From Roseibium sp. Sym1 (lineage in GTDB: Bacteria > Pseudomonadota > Alphaproteobacteria > Rhizobiales > Stappiaceae), in the NCBI RefSeq assembly GCF_027359675.1, contig NZ_CP114786.1:2323501-2387500 (forward strand): a stretch of DNA of 64,000 nt, given 5' to 3'. Under the pieces are notes generated by a model, which saw only the letters and a program-made list of their open reading frames with translations, searched no databases and was not told the DNA's origin. Every line of letters starts with the position of its first letter. Within the stretch, counting starts at the first letter, position 1. This document shows positions 53,639 through 63,220 of this stretch, in pieces. Both the position numbers and the translations under genes were made by a program.

Positions 53639-54301
53639 ATGAACCAATCGATCAGCTTCTTTTCCGGCTTCAACATCAACGATCTGTGGTTCCTGGGCGA
53701 GGCGGCGCTGCGCACGCTGTGGATTTCGGTCGTGTCGATCACCATCGGTACCGTGCTCGGAGGCATCTTCGGCTGGATGCTCCATGAAGGCCGGCTCTGG
53801 GCCACGCTGACCCTGGCGCCGGTGCTCGACGTCTTCCGCTCCGTCCCGCTGATCATCCAACTGGTGCTGTTCTATAATTTCGCGCCGATCGTCGGGCTGG
53901 ACCTGGCTCCGTTCGGATCCGGCACCGTGATCCTGACGATCTACACCGCGGCGCTGGTCGCCAATGTCGCCCGCGGCGGCATCGAGGCGGTCGGGAAGCC
54001 GATGCGCCGGGCCGCCCGCTCCCTTGGGATGAGCTACTGGCAGGACATGCGTTACGTGGTGCTGCCCATCGGCGGGCGGGCGGTGTTTCCGGCCTGGGTC
54101 GGCGTGGCGCTCGGCGTCATGAAGGACAGCGCACTGGTCTCCGTGCTCGGCTATGTCGAACTGCTGAAGGCCAGCCAGATCCTGATCACAAGGACGCAGG
54201 AACCCTTCCTGATCCTGTCAATCGCCGGCGCGTTCTATTTCGCGCTGTCCTTCCCGATCTCGCGCTATGCCGCACAACTGGAAAAAAGGTGGGCCCAATG
54301 A
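53639..54301 (+). CDS. Polar amino-acid ABC transporter permease
   Basis: A 220-residue partner of the preceding permease. DVFRSVPLIIQLVLFYNF near residue 70 and MRRAARSLGMSYWQDMRYVVLP near 122 are the family's conserved loops. A GGGAGG ribosome binding site lies about 9 bp upstream. Its stop overlaps the ATPase start as ATGA. Confidence 0.9.
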   Translation: MNQSISFFSGFNINDLWFLGEAALRTLWISVVSITIGTVLGGIFGWMLHEGRLWATLTLAPVLDVFRSVPLIIQLVLFYNFAPIVGLDLAPFGSGTVILTIYTAALVANVARGGIEAVGKPMRRAARSLGMSYWQDMRYVVLPIGGRAVFPAWVGVALGVMKDSALVSVLGYVELLKASQILITRTQEPFLILSIAGAFYFALSFPISRYAAQLEKRWAQ

Positions 54302-55020
54302 TCGAGATTAGCGGCCTTGAAAAATATTTCGGCACCCTGCAGGTGCTGAAAGGCATCGACCTCACGGTCGAGAAAGGCGAGGTGCTGTCCGTCATCGGCG
54401 CGTCCGGCTCCGGAAAGTCGACGCTGCTCTACTGCATCAACGGCCTGGAGCCGATCCAGAAAGGATCGGTCATGGTCGACGGTACCGATGTGCATGCCAA
54501 GGGAACCGACATCAACAGGCTGCGCCAGAAACTCGGCATGGTGTTCCAGCAGTGGAACAGCTTTCCGCATCTGACCGCGCTGGAAAACGTTGCCCTGGCG
54601 CCGCGCATCGTCAAGGGCAAGTCCAGGGCCGAGGCGAAGGAAATTGCCGAAAGGCAGTTGAAACATGTCGGCCTGGAAGACAAGCTGAACGTCTTTCCGA
54701 ATGCCTTGTCGGGCGGTCAGCAGCAACGGCTTGCCATTGCCCGCGCGCTCGCCATGGAACCGACCTACATGCTGTTCGACGAGGCGACCTCTGCGCTCGA
54801 TCCGGAGCTGGTCGGCGAAGTGCTCGACACGATGCGGCTCCTGGCAGAGGAAGGCATGACCATGATCTGCGTCACCCACGAAATGGGCTTTGCCCGGGAC
54901 GTGTCCGACCGGGTCGCCTTCTTCCACAAGGGGGTGATGGAAGAGATCGGTCCGCCGGCGCAGATCTTCGGTCAGGCGGAATCCGAGAACACCCGCAAAT
55001 TTCTTGCTAACGTGCGCTGA
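54298..55020 (+). CDS. Polar amino-acid ABC transporter ATP-binding protein
   Basis: A 240-residue ATPase of the HisP/GlnQ type. Walker A is GASGSGKST (near residue 36), the signature LSGGQQQRLAIARAL (near 138), Walker B YMLFDEATSALDPELV (near 158), and the switch is VTHEMGFARDVSDRV. The ATG at 54298 was chosen over a GTG at 54289 because AAAGGTGG lies at good distance. It has no C-terminal regulatory domain. It completes the importer; the catabolic genes follow after 90 bp. Confidence 0.92.
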   Translation: MIEISGLEKYFGTLQVLKGIDLTVEKGEVLSVIGASGSGKSTLLYCINGLEPIQKGSVMVDGTDVHAKGTDINRLRQKLGMVFQQWNSFPHLTALENVALAPRIVKGKSRAEAKEIAERQLKHVGLEDKLNVFPNALSGGQQQRLAIARALAMEPTYMLFDEATSALDPELVGEVLDTMRLLAEEGMTMICVTHEMGFARDVSDRVAFFHKGVMEEIGPPAQIFGQAESENTRKFLANVR

Positions 55021-55110
55021 CCCGGCGCCAAATCAGTCCGTCAGGCCTCAAGGTCCCGTGCCCGGTGCATGGAACCATTCGCGGCAGGCCTGACCTTCAA
55101 GGAGCAAACT

Positions 55111-56070
55111 ATGACGTCCAACATCTTTTCCGGCACGATGCCCGCCCTGATGACCCCGTGCAAGGCCGACCGCTCGCCGGATTACGACGCGCTGGTGAAG
55201 AAGGGCCAGGAGCTGATCGCCGCCGGAATGTCCGCCGTCGTCTATTGCGGATCGATGGGCGACTGGCCGCTGCTGACGGATGCCGAGCGCATGGAAGGCG
55301 TCGAACGCCTCGTGAAAGCCGGCGTGCCTGTGGTCGTCGGCACGGGCGCGGTCAACAGCAAGTCCGCCGCTGCCCATGCGGCGCATGCGCAGAAGGTCGG
55401 CGCGCACGGGCTGATGGTGATCCCGCGCGTGTTGTCGCGCGGCAGTTCGGTAACCGCGCAGCGTCATCATTTCAGTGCCATCCTCAAGGCCGCGTCGAGC
55501 CTGCCGGCGGTGATCTACAACAGCCCCTATTACGGTTTCGCCACCCGCGCCGATCTTTTCTTCGACCTGCGGGCGGAGTTCCCCAACCTGATCGGTTTCA
55601 AGGAATTCGGCGGCTTCGATGACCTGCGCTACGCGGCGGAGAACATCACCTCGCAGGACGATCAGGTCACGCTGATGGTCGGCGTCGACACCGCCGTCTA
55701 TCACGGGTTCCTCAATTGCGGCGCCACCGGGGCCATCACCGGCATCGGCAATGCCCTGCCGAAGGAAGTGCTGCACCTGGTGACCCTGTGCAAGAAAGCC
55801 GCCGAAGGCCATGCCGAAGCCCGCAAGCGGGCGCAGGAACTGGAAGAGGCACTCGGCGTCCTCTCCAGCTTCGACGAGGGCCCGGACCTGGTGCTTTACT
55901 ACAAGCACCTGTTGGTGCTGAACGGCGAGGACGAGTACCGCCTGCATTTCAACGAGACCGACGTGCTCACCGATGCGCAGCGCAACTATGTCGAGGCGCA
56001 GTACAAGCTGTTCAGGGCCTGGTACGCGGACTGGTGCGCACAGGGAGGCGTGATCACCGAATGCGCGTAA
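55111..56070 (+). CDS. DapA-family aldolase/deaminase, probable 1-pyrroline-4-hydroxy-2-carboxylate deaminase
   Basis: A 319-residue TIM barrel of the dihydrodipicolinate synthase family. The Schiff-base lysine is Lys164 in LIGFKEFGG, and the tyrosine region is VIYNSPYYG (135-142). In hydroxyproline degradation this family deaminates and dehydrates 1-pyrroline-4-hydroxy-2-carboxylate to 2,5-dioxovalerate (alpha-ketoglutarate semialdehyde). AAGGAG precedes the ATG at 55111. Its stop overlaps the start of the epimerase gene, and the complete pathway around it supports the call. Confidence 0.85.
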   Translation: MTSNIFSGTMPALMTPCKADRSPDYDALVKKGQELIAAGMSAVVYCGSMGDWPLLTDAERMEGVERLVKAGVPVVVGTGAVNSKSAAAHAAHAQKVGAHGLMVIPRVLSRGSSVTAQRHHFSAILKAASSLPAVIYNSPYYGFATRADLFFDLRAEFPNLIGFKEFGGFDDLRYAAENITSQDDQVTLMVGVDTAVYHGFLNCGATGAITGIGNALPKEVLHLVTLCKKAAEGHAEARKRAQELEEALGVLSSFDEGPDLVLYYKHLLVLNGEDEYRLHFNETDVLTDAQRNYVEAQYKLFRAWYADWCAQGGVITECA

Positions 56071-56993
56071 TCGACAGCCATACGGCGGGCGAACCGACCC
56101 GCGTCGTTCTGGACGGCGGTCCCGATCTCGGGTCGGGCAGTCTCGCGACACGGGCGGCGCGGCTGGAGGCGGAGCATCTCGATTTCTGCGCCTCCGTGGT
56201 GCTGGAACCGCGCGGTCACGATGCCATCATCGGCGCGCTTCTGGTGCCGCCGGACGATCCCGCCTGTGCGGCCGGAGTGATCTACTTCAACAACCTGCAA
56301 AACCTCGGCATGTGCGGTCACGCCACCATCGGTCTTGGCGTCACGCTGGCGCATCTGGGACAGATCGGACCGGGCAAGCACCGGCTTGACACGCCGGTGG
56401 GCCAGGTCGGCATCGACCTGATCGACGCCAACACCGTGTCGGTGGTCAATGTGGAAAGCTACCGGCTGGCGAAGGATGTCACCGTCGATGTCGACGGCGT
56501 CGGTCCGGTCACCGGGGATGTTGCCTGGGGCGGCAACTGGTTCTTTCTCGTCAAGGACAGTCCGATCGCGTTGACGGGCGCCAATATCCGGCCGCTGACC
56601 GACCTGACCCTGAAGATCCGGGCCGGGCTGGAAAAGGCCGGCGTGACCGGCAGGGACGGCGCGTGGATCGATCACATCGAACTGTTCGGTCCGCCCCAAA
56701 GCGCGCAGGCCGACAGCCGCAACTTCGTGCTCTGCCCGGGCGGCGCCTATGACCGCTCGCCCTGTGGCACGGGCTGTTCGGCCAAGCTTGCCTGCCTCGC
56801 GGCGGACGGACTGCTGGCACCGGGCGAGGCCTATCTGCAGGAAAGCGTCATCGGCAGCACCTACCGGATCAGCTACCGGCCGGGCGAAAGGGGCGGGGTG
56901 ATCCCGACGGTCGCCGGCCAGGCCTTCGTCACGTCCGATGCCAACCTGATTTTCAATCCCGCGGATCCCTACCGCTCCGGGATCCGTCTTTAA
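56061..56993 (+). CDS. 4-hydroxyproline 2-epimerase (proline racemase superfamily)
   Basis: A 310-residue enzyme. Both catalytic cysteines of a racemase are present: Cys85 in LGMCGHATIG and Cys235 in RSPCGTGCS. It would convert trans-4-hydroxy-L-proline to cis-4-hydroxy-D-proline, the first step of the pathway. The ATG at 56061 overlaps the end of the deaminase gene by 10 bp. The longer open frame back to 55716 lies in another frame of that gene. The Cys/Cys pair separates it from the Ser/Thr paralogue at 60874. Confidence 0.9.
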   Translation: MRVIDSHTAGEPTRVVLDGGPDLGSGSLATRAARLEAEHLDFCASVVLEPRGHDAIIGALLVPPDDPACAAGVIYFNNLQNLGMCGHATIGLGVTLAHLGQIGPGKHRLDTPVGQVGIDLIDANTVSVVNVESYRLAKDVTVDVDGVGPVTGDVAWGGNWFFLVKDSPIALTGANIRPLTDLTLKIRAGLEKAGVTGRDGAWIDHIELFGPPQSAQADSRNFVLCPGGAYDRSPCGTGCSAKLACLAADGLLAPGEAYLQESVIGSTYRISYRPGERGGVIPTVAGQAFVTSDANLIFNPADPYRSGIRL

Positions 56994-57008
56994 CACCGGA
57001 TATTTGTC

Positions 57009-58439
57009 ATGGATTACAGGAATTTTGTCGGCGGCCAGTGGGTCGAGACGAGTGACAGCGTCGCCAATATCAACCCGTCGGACATCAGCGACATTGTCGG
57101 CCATGCGGCCAGGGGCGATGCGGTGCAGCTCGATCAGGCCATTGACGCGGCGCACGCGGCGGCAAGCGGCTGGGCAGCGTCCACGCCGCAGCAGCGTTTC
57201 GACGTTCTGGATCTTGTCGGCACCGAAATCCTGGCGCGCAAGGAAGAACTCGGTCGTCTTCTGTCGCGCGAGGAAGGCAAGACCCTGCCGGAAGGCATTG
57301 GCGAAGCCGCGCGCGCCGGCCAGATCTTCAAGTTCTTTGCCGGCGAAGCCCTGCGGCTCGCGGGCGACAAGCTGGCCTCCGTGCGCCCGGGCATCGATGT
57401 CGAGGTGACACGATCGCCGGTCGGGGTGATCGGCCTGATCACACCGTGGAATTTCCCGATCGCGATCCCGGCCTGGAAGGTCGCACCGGCGCTCTGTTAC
57501 GGCAATGCGGTTGTTCTGAAGCCGGCCGAGCTGGTGCCGGGCTGCGCCCATGCGCTGGTCGAGATCCTGTCCCGCTCCGGTGTGCCGGACGGCGTGGTCA
57601 ACCTGGTGATGGGCCGCGGCTCCGAGATCGGTCCGCGCCTGGTCGAGAATTCAAAGGTCAACGCGATCTCCTTCACCGGGTCCGTCCCGACCGGGCGCGG
57701 CATCGCGGCCGCCTGCGGCCAGCACCTGAAAAAGGTCCAGCTGGAGATGGGCGGCAAGAACCCGATGGTGGTTCTCGACGATGCCGATCTCGACGTGGCC
57801 GTCGCGGCCTGCCTCAACGGCGCGTTCTTCTCCACCGGCCAGCGCTGTACCGCCAGTTCCCGCCTCGTGGTGAGCGAAGGCATTCACGACCGCTTCGTCG
57901 CCGCGCTTGCAGACGCCATGAAGGCCATGAAGGTCGGCAATGCGTTGGAAGACGGTATCCAGATGGGGCCGGTGGTCGACGACCGCCAGCTGCAGCAGAA
58001 CCTGTCCTATGTCGACATTGCTGCGAAAGAAGGCGGCACAGTCCAGGGCGGCGAACGGCTGAACAGGCAAACGGAAGGCTTCTACATGGCCCCGGCCCTG
58101 GTGACGGAGACCGACAATGCCATGCGCATCAACACTGAAGAAGTGTTCGGCCCGGTTGCTTCCGTGATCCGCGTGAAGGATTACGACGAGGCGCTGGCCG
58201 TTGCCAACGACACGGAATTCGGCCTGAGCGCGGGCATCTGCACCACCAGCCTGAAACATGCGAGCCATTTCAAGGAGAATGCCCAGGCGGGCATGGTGAT
58301 GGTCAATCTGCCGACGGCGGGTGTCGACTATCACGTGCCTTTCGGCGGCACCAAGGGCTCCAGCTTCGGTTCGCGCGAGCAGGGGCGTTACGCGGCCGAG
58401 TTCTACACCACCGTCAAGACCGCCTACACGCTTCCCTGA
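57009..58439 (+). CDS. Aldehyde dehydrogenase, probable alpha-ketoglutarate-semialdehyde dehydrogenase
   Basis: A 476-residue NAD(P)-dependent enzyme. The Glu motif is VQLEMGGKNPMVVLDDADLD (near residue 250), the catalytic Cys is in STGQRCTASSRLVV (near 280), and IGLITPWNFPIAIPAWKVAPAL lies near 140. In this operon it is expected to oxidise 2,5-dioxovalerate to 2-oxoglutarate, the last step of trans-4-hydroxyproline breakdown. It starts 15 bp after the epimerase stop. Confidence 0.88.
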   Translation: MDYRNFVGGQWVETSDSVANINPSDISDIVGHAARGDAVQLDQAIDAAHAAASGWAASTPQQRFDVLDLVGTEILARKEELGRLLSREEGKTLPEGIGEAARAGQIFKFFAGEALRLAGDKLASVRPGIDVEVTRSPVGVIGLITPWNFPIAIPAWKVAPALCYGNAVVLKPAELVPGCAHALVEILSRSGVPDGVVNLVMGRGSEIGPRLVENSKVNAISFTGSVPTGRGIAAACGQHLKKVQLEMGGKNPMVVLDDADLDVAVAACLNGAFFSTGQRCTASSRLVVSEGIHDRFVAALADAMKAMKVGNALEDGIQMGPVVDDRQLQQNLSYVDIAAKEGGTVQGGERLNRQTEGFYMAPALVTETDNAMRINTEEVFGPVASVIRVKDYDEALAVANDTEFGLSAGICTTSLKHASHFKENAQAGMVMVNLPTAGVDYHVPFGGTKGSSFGSREQGRYAAEFYTTVKTAYTLP

Positions 58440-58495
58440 GGCAATCTCGCCTGCGGAGAACGGCGCTCCGCAGGCCCTTTCCGGGTTGAATTTTC

Positions 58496-59749
58496 ATGAC
58501 GGACACAGTGGTTCACGACATCATTGTCATCGGCGGCGGGGTCATCGGCCTCGGGTCGGCGCTTGCCCTGCAGAAGGCCGGATACAAGGTGCTGGTGCTG
58601 GACCGGCCGTCTGAGACACGCAAGGCATCGGAAATGAATGCCGGGGCCTTCGCCTTCACCGACATCGTGCCGCTGGCAACGCCGGGAATCATGCGCCGGG
58701 CGCCGAAATGGCTGCTCGATCCGCTCGGTCCGCTGTCGATCCCGCCCGCCTATGCGCTGAAGGTCGCGCCGTGGATGCTGCGCTTCTGGCGTGCCAGCTG
58801 GCCGGACCGGTATCAGGCGTCGCTCACCGCACAGGCGTCCCTGATGCAGCACTCGCAGGCGGCGCTCGAGCGGCAGGTGCAGGATGTCGGCAGCGCCGAC
58901 CTGTTGCAGCGGGAAGGTCAGCTGCAGCTTTATGAAGGAAAACGTGAGTATCAGGCCAGCTTGGCCAGCTGGGACCTGCGCCGCGAGCACGGCATCCGCT
59001 TCGACCTCCTGGAAAGTCCGGAAGCGATCGCCGACATCCAGCCGGGGCTTGATCCGCGGTTCACTCACGCGGCTTATACACCCGACTGGGTCAATACGGT
59101 GGATCCGGCGCGCTGGCTTGACCATCTGGCCACGACCTTTGAAACGCGCGGCGGTCAACGGGTCGCGGCCGAAGCCGTCAGGCTGGTTCCGAGGGAGCGT
59201 GACGTCGAGATCGTGACCGCTTCAGAGAGTAGTTGCCTTGCCAGGCGTGTGGTGGTCGCGGCGGGTGCCTGGTCGCATCACCTGGCGCGGGGTCTCGGTG
59301 ACAGGATCCCGCTGGAAACCGAGCGCGGCTACAACACGACCCTGCCGGAGGGCGCCTTCGAGCTCAGAACCCACCTGACCTTCTCCGGTCACGGCTTCGT
59401 GGTCACCAAGATCAATGGCGGTGTCCGGGTCGGCGGCGCGGTGGAACTCGGCGGGCTGAAGCTGCCGCCGGACTACCGGCGCGCCGACATCCTTTTGAAC
59501 AAGGCAAAGGATTTCCTGCCCGAGCTGAAGACAGGGGGCGGCACAAAATGGATGGGCTTCCGCCCGTCCATGCCGGACAGCCTGCCGGTGATCGACCGGT
59601 CTCCGAGCGACCGGCGCATCGTCTACGCCTTCGGCCACGGTCATCTGGGCCTGACCCAGTCCGCAGGCACCGCCGAACTGGTGGCCGGTCTTGCCGGTGA
59701 AGGCACCACCCCCATCGACACATCGGCCTTTTCAGCGCGCCGCTTTTAA
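58496..59749 (+). CDS. FAD-dependent D-amino-acid dehydrogenase, probable cis-4-hydroxy-D-proline dehydrogenase
   Basis: A 417-residue DadA/DAO-family protein with FAD motif DIIVIGGGVIGLGSALALQKAGYKVLVLD (residues 8-36). The family's MNAGAFAF segment is near 46 and the C-terminal KWMGFRPSMPDSLPVIDRSP near 350, then FGHGHLGLTQSAGTAEL. It would oxidise the D-epimer to 1-pyrroline-4-hydroxy-2-carboxylate, passing electrons to the respiratory chain. Here it is encoded as a single polypeptide rather than a multi-subunit dehydrogenase. It lies 56 bp after the aldehyde dehydrogenase gene. Confidence 0.86.
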   Translation: MTDTVVHDIIVIGGGVIGLGSALALQKAGYKVLVLDRPSETRKASEMNAGAFAFTDIVPLATPGIMRRAPKWLLDPLGPLSIPPAYALKVAPWMLRFWRASWPDRYQASLTAQASLMQHSQAALERQVQDVGSADLLQREGQLQLYEGKREYQASLASWDLRREHGIRFDLLESPEAIADIQPGLDPRFTHAAYTPDWVNTVDPARWLDHLATTFETRGGQRVAAEAVRLVPRERDVEIVTASESSCLARRVVVAAGAWSHHLARGLGDRIPLETERGYNTTLPEGAFELRTHLTFSGHGFVVTKINGGVRVGGAVELGGLKLPPDYRRADILLNKAKDFLPELKTGGGTKWMGFRPSMPDSLPVIDRSPSDRRIVYAFGHGHLGLTQSAGTAELVAGLAGEGTTPIDTSAFSARRF

Positions 59750-59761
59750 CGGAGGAAACTC

Positions 59762-60865
59762 ATGAAAATCTCGGCCATCAATGTCTACCAGGTCGACCTT
59801 CCCCTGAAGGAGGGGCGCTACAGCTGGTCGAACGGCAATTTCGTCGAGGTGTTCGACAGCACCGTGGTGGAAATCGCGACCGACGAGGGCCTGAAAGGCT
59901 ATGCCGAATGCTGTCCGCTCGGCTCCGCCTACCTGCCGAGCTACGCGCTCGGCGTGCGCTCCGGGCTGCAGGAACTGGCGCCGCACCTGATCGGACAGGA
60001 CCCGCTCAATATCGGTGAGGTCAACCGGGTGATGGACGCTGCCCTGCGCGGTCACCCTTACGCCAAGGCGCCGATCGACATCGCCTGCTGGGATCTTCTC
60101 GGCAAGGCGACCGGGCAGCCGGTCTACACGCTGCTGGGCGGGGCCGCCCAGGACGACGTGGTGCTCTACCGGGCGATCAGCCAGGAAGACCCGGAGGTGA
60201 TGGCGAAGAAGATCGAGGGCTATGCGGCGGAAGGCTACACCAAGTTCCAGCTCAAGGTCGGCGGTGACGCCAATGACGATATCGAGCGGATCCACGCCAC
60301 CCGCTCGGTTCTGAAACCCTCGGATCTGCTTGTGGCCGATGCCAATACCGGCTGGACCCGGCACGAGGCGGCACGCGTGGTCGGGGCCGTGTCGTCACTC
60401 GATGTCTATGTCGAGCAGCCCTGCCTCACCTACGAGGAGAGCGTTTCCATCCGCCGGCGCACGGCGCTTCCCTTCGTGCTCGACGAGGTGATCGACGGGC
60501 CGAATACGCTGGTGCGCGGCATTGCCGAGGACGCGATGGATTGCATCAACCTGAAGATCTCCAAGGTCGGCGGGCTGACAAAGGCCAAATTGATGCGCGA
60601 TCTGTGCGTTGCCCATGGCCTGCCGATGACCATCGAGGACACCTGGGGCGGCGACATCACCACGGCGGCGATCGCCCATCTCGCCCGCTCGACACCGCCG
60701 GAATTCACTTTCTCGGCGACGGACTTCAACAGCTATGGCACGGTCGACATCGCCGAAGGCGCGCCCAAACGCGTCAATGGCCGGATGACCGCCGCGAACC
60801 GGCCGGGTCTCGGTATTACGCCGATCTTCGATGCCCTGGGCGAGCCGGTCGCCCGCTACTCCTGA
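59762..60865 (+). CDS. Enolase-superfamily cis-3-hydroxy-L-proline dehydratase
   Basis: A 367-residue MLE-subgroup protein. The second-strand motif is FQLKVGG, with Gln163 in place of the first lysine of KxK and Lys165 kept. The opposing base Lys265 is in [10 protein letters not shown]. Metal ligands are Asp193, Glu218 and Asp241/Glu242. An enolase-superfamily c3LHyp dehydratase was described from Labrenzia aggregata in a locus with 4-hydroxyproline epimerase and t3LHyp dehydratase genes. The residue pattern and neighbours here agree. It would make 1-pyrroline-2-carboxylate. The alternative is a hydroxyproline-betaine epimerase (HpbD). Confidence 0.82.
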   Translation: MKISAINVYQVDLPLKEGRYSWSNGNFVEVFDSTVVEIATDEGLKGYAECCPLGSAYLPSYALGVRSGLQELAPHLIGQDPLNIGEVNRVMDAALRGHPYAKAPIDIACWDLLGKATGQPVYTLLGGAAQDDVVLYRAISQEDPEVMAKKIEGYAAEGYTKFQLKVGGDANDDIERIHATRSVLKPSDLLVADANTGWTRHEAARVVGAVSSLDVYVEQPCLTYEESVSIRRRTALPFVLDEVIDGPNTLVRGIAEDAMDCINLKISKVGGLTKAKLMRDLCVAHGLPMTIEDTWGGDITTAAIAHLARSTPPEFTFSATDFNSYGTVDIAEGAPKRVNGRMTAANRPGLGITPIFDALGEPVARYS

Positions 60866-60873
60866 GGTCCGCC

Positions 60874-61899
60874 ATGCGCAGCAGCAAGACGATCCACGTG
60901 ATTTCCTGCCATGCGGAAGGCGAAGTCGGCGATGTCATCGTCGGCGGCGTCGCACCGCCGCCGGGCGACACGCTCTGGGAGCAGCGCAGCTTCATCGCCA
61001 GGGACGAGACCCTTCGCAATTTCGTGCTCAACGAACCGCGCGGTGGCGTCTTCCGGCATGTCAACCTGCTGGTGCCGCCGAAGCACCCGGAGGCGGATGC
61101 CGCCTTCATCATCATGGAGCCCGAGGACACGCCGCCCATGTCCGGCTCGAATTCCATCTGCGTCTCCACGGTGCTGCTTGACGGCGGCATCGTGCCGATG
61201 AAAGAGCCGGTCACCGAATTGGTGCTGGAGGCACCGGGTGGTCTGGTGCGCGTGCGGGCGGAGTGCCGCGATGGCAAGGCGGAGCGGATCTTCGTGCAGA
61301 ATGTGCCGAGCTTTGCCGGCAAACTGTCCGTACCGCTTGAGGTCGAGGGGCTCGGCACCCTGAGCGTCGACACGGCCTATGGCGGCGACAGTTTTGTGGT
61401 GGTCGATGCGGCCGCGCTCGGTTTCGCCATCACGGAGAACGAGGCCAAGGACCTTGCCCGGCTCGGCGTGAAGATCACCAACGCGGCCAATGAGCAGCTC
61501 GGCTTTTCCCATCCGGAAAATCCGGACTGGGACCACATCTCCTTCTGCGCATTCTGTGGTCCCTTGTCGAAAACGGAAACCGGGCTTACGGGAAAGTCGG
61601 CCGTCGCGATCCAGCCCGGCAAGGTCGACCGCTCCCCGACCGGGACTGCCGTTTCCGCGCGCATGGCGCTGATGGCGGCGAAGGGCCAGATGATGGTGGG
61701 AGACACGTTCGAGGCGGTGTCGATCATCGGGTCGACCTTCACCGGACGGATCGTGGCCGAACAGACGGTCGGCGGTCTTCAGGGCATTGTGCCCGAGATT
61801 TCCGGTCGCGGCTGGGTCACCGGCATTCACCAGCACATGCTGGATCCGAGCGACCCCTGGCCGACGGGATACCGGCTCAGCGACACCTGGGGCGCGTAG
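60874..61899 (+). CDS. Trans-3-hydroxy-L-proline dehydratase (proline racemase superfamily, Ser/Thr active-site pair)
   Basis: A 341-residue paralogue of the epimerase. The two catalytic cysteine positions hold Ser90 (PPMSGSNS) and Thr256 (RSPTGTA), so racemisation by two thiols is not possible. Loss of the second Cys to Thr is the known mark of t3LHyp dehydratases in this superfamily. It would convert trans-3-hydroxy-L-proline to 1-pyrroline-2-carboxylate. It lies 8 bp after the c3LHyp dehydratase gene and ends the operon. The 270 bp that follow are AT-richer and hold no gene I can support. Confidence 0.84.
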   Translation: MRSSKTIHVISCHAEGEVGDVIVGGVAPPPGDTLWEQRSFIARDETLRNFVLNEPRGGVFRHVNLLVPPKHPEADAAFIIMEPEDTPPMSGSNSICVSTVLLDGGIVPMKEPVTELVLEAPGGLVRVRAECRDGKAERIFVQNVPSFAGKLSVPLEVEGLGTLSVDTAYGGDSFVVVDAAALGFAITENEAKDLARLGVKITNAANEQLGFSHPENPDWDHISFCAFCGPLSKTETGLTGKSAVAIQPGKVDRSPTGTAVSARMALMAAKGQMMVGDTFEAVSIIGSTFTGRIVAEQTVGGLQGIVPEISGRGWVTGIHQHMLDPSDPWPTGYRLSDTWGA

Positions 61900-62171
61900 A
61901 CCCGCGCCTTCGCTGCCCTGGCGGTCGGCAATAGATAGAAGACAACGAATATTTATGGAAGCCCTTCGAAACATGACAGGAATCGAAAGGAAAAATTACC
62001 AGTTTCAGAAAGTTACGTATTGTCGTCGAAGTGAAAATTCATTCTATTGGTTGAAATGGAGCGGCTGGTTGCCGCAATGCATTTGAGCCGGCAGAGGAAC
62101 GGTCCGGGTATGCCTGGGAACTATTCTGGTTCCGTTTCGTTCACGCTGCGTAAATTGATAGATTTGAGCCA

Positions 62172-63035
62172 ATGGAACAAATGAAACGGCTGTTGGATCG
62201 CGGTGTCTGCCTGATTGGCTGTGGTTTTATGGGACAGGCGCTGCTGCGAAGCTGGATGGCGGACGGCGTTCCCGCCGAAACCTTTTTTGTTCGCGATCCG
62301 AGACCTTCCGCCTGGCTGACCGGCCAGACGGGCGTGCACATCAATGAACCGTTCCCCGAAGGCCCAGGCGCGATCGTGATCGCAACCCGTCCGCCCGACG
62401 TGGATGAAGTGCTGCCGACGCTCAAGGCCTATGGCGGCGGAGAGACGCTGATCCTTTCGATTGCCGCCAGCAAACCGATTTCGCTGTTTGAGGAAAACTT
62501 TCCGGACGGCACGCCGGTGATCCGGGCCATGCCCAACCTGCCGGCGACGGTCGGGGCCGCGATCACCGCCTATGTCGCCAACAAGCATCTGCGCGAGGAG
62601 CAGAAGGAGTTGTTCATCCGGCTGATGTCCTGTGTCGGCTCTCTCGTCGAGATGCCGCAGGAAGATCTGCTGCCGATCGTTACTGCGCTGTCCGGCGCCG
62701 GGCCGGCCTATGTCTTCGCCATGGCGGAGGCCTTTGCCGCCGCGGGTCTTGAACTCGGCTTGCCGGAGGATCTTGCGCACGAGCTGGCGATCAGGACGGT
62801 TGCCGGTGCCGGCCGCATGCTGGCGCAGCCGAATGCCGACGCGACAGGGTTCCGCGTTGCGGTCACCTCCAAGGGGGGGACGACGGAAGCCGGCATGCTG
62901 GAATTCATGGCGGACGAAAACGGCATCCAGGATCTGGTCAAGCGCACTGTCGAGGCCGCCGCCATCCGCTGTGGCGAACTCTCCGGCCTGCAACAGCGAC
63001 CGGCTTCGAGCGAGTTTCGTGTGGTCAGGGACTGA
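62172..63035 (+). CDS. proC: Pyrroline-carboxylate reductase, ProC family
   Basis: A 287-residue protein. An N-terminal NAD(P) motif (VCLIGCGFMGQALLRSW, residues 12-28) precedes the ProC dimer domain: MPNLPATVGAAITAY near 118, ALSGAGPAYVFAMAEAFAAAGLELGL near 175, VTSKGGTTEAGML near 235. Canonical ProC reduces 1-pyrroline-5-carboxylate to proline. Placed 270 bp after two dehydratases that yield 1-pyrroline-2-carboxylate, it might serve that product instead; this is inference. It has its own upstream region and may be independently transcribed. Confidence 0.87.
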   Translation: MEQMKRLLDRGVCLIGCGFMGQALLRSWMADGVPAETFFVRDPRPSAWLTGQTGVHINEPFPEGPGAIVIATRPPDVDEVLPTLKAYGGGETLILSIAASKPISLFEENFPDGTPVIRAMPNLPATVGAAITAYVANKHLREEQKELFIRLMSCVGSLVEMPQEDLLPIVTALSGAGPAYVFAMAEAFAAAGLELGLPEDLAHELAIRTVAGAGRMLAQPNADATGFRVAVTSKGGTTEAGMLEFMADENGIQDLVKRTVEAAAIRCGELSGLQQRPASSEFRVVRD

Positions 63036-63220
63036 GCGATCCCCGGCCGGAAGGACGCGCGGATTTTCAAAAGCACATGGGAGGTCCCTTGTGACGATGT
63101 TCCGCGGTCACACCGGACCAGGCGGTCCACGGCACGCCTCGCCTGTTTTGCTTGACGGCGGCGCGGCCGGGGTGACATGCCTTTGCGGTGTCATTCGTTA
63201 ATCACTGCGCCGGATTTCCC

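Noticed and set aside
61955..62086. 44-codon open frame in the gap before proC
   Set aside because: No ribosome binding site, no recognisable product, and placed in AT-rich DNA where short frames arise easily.
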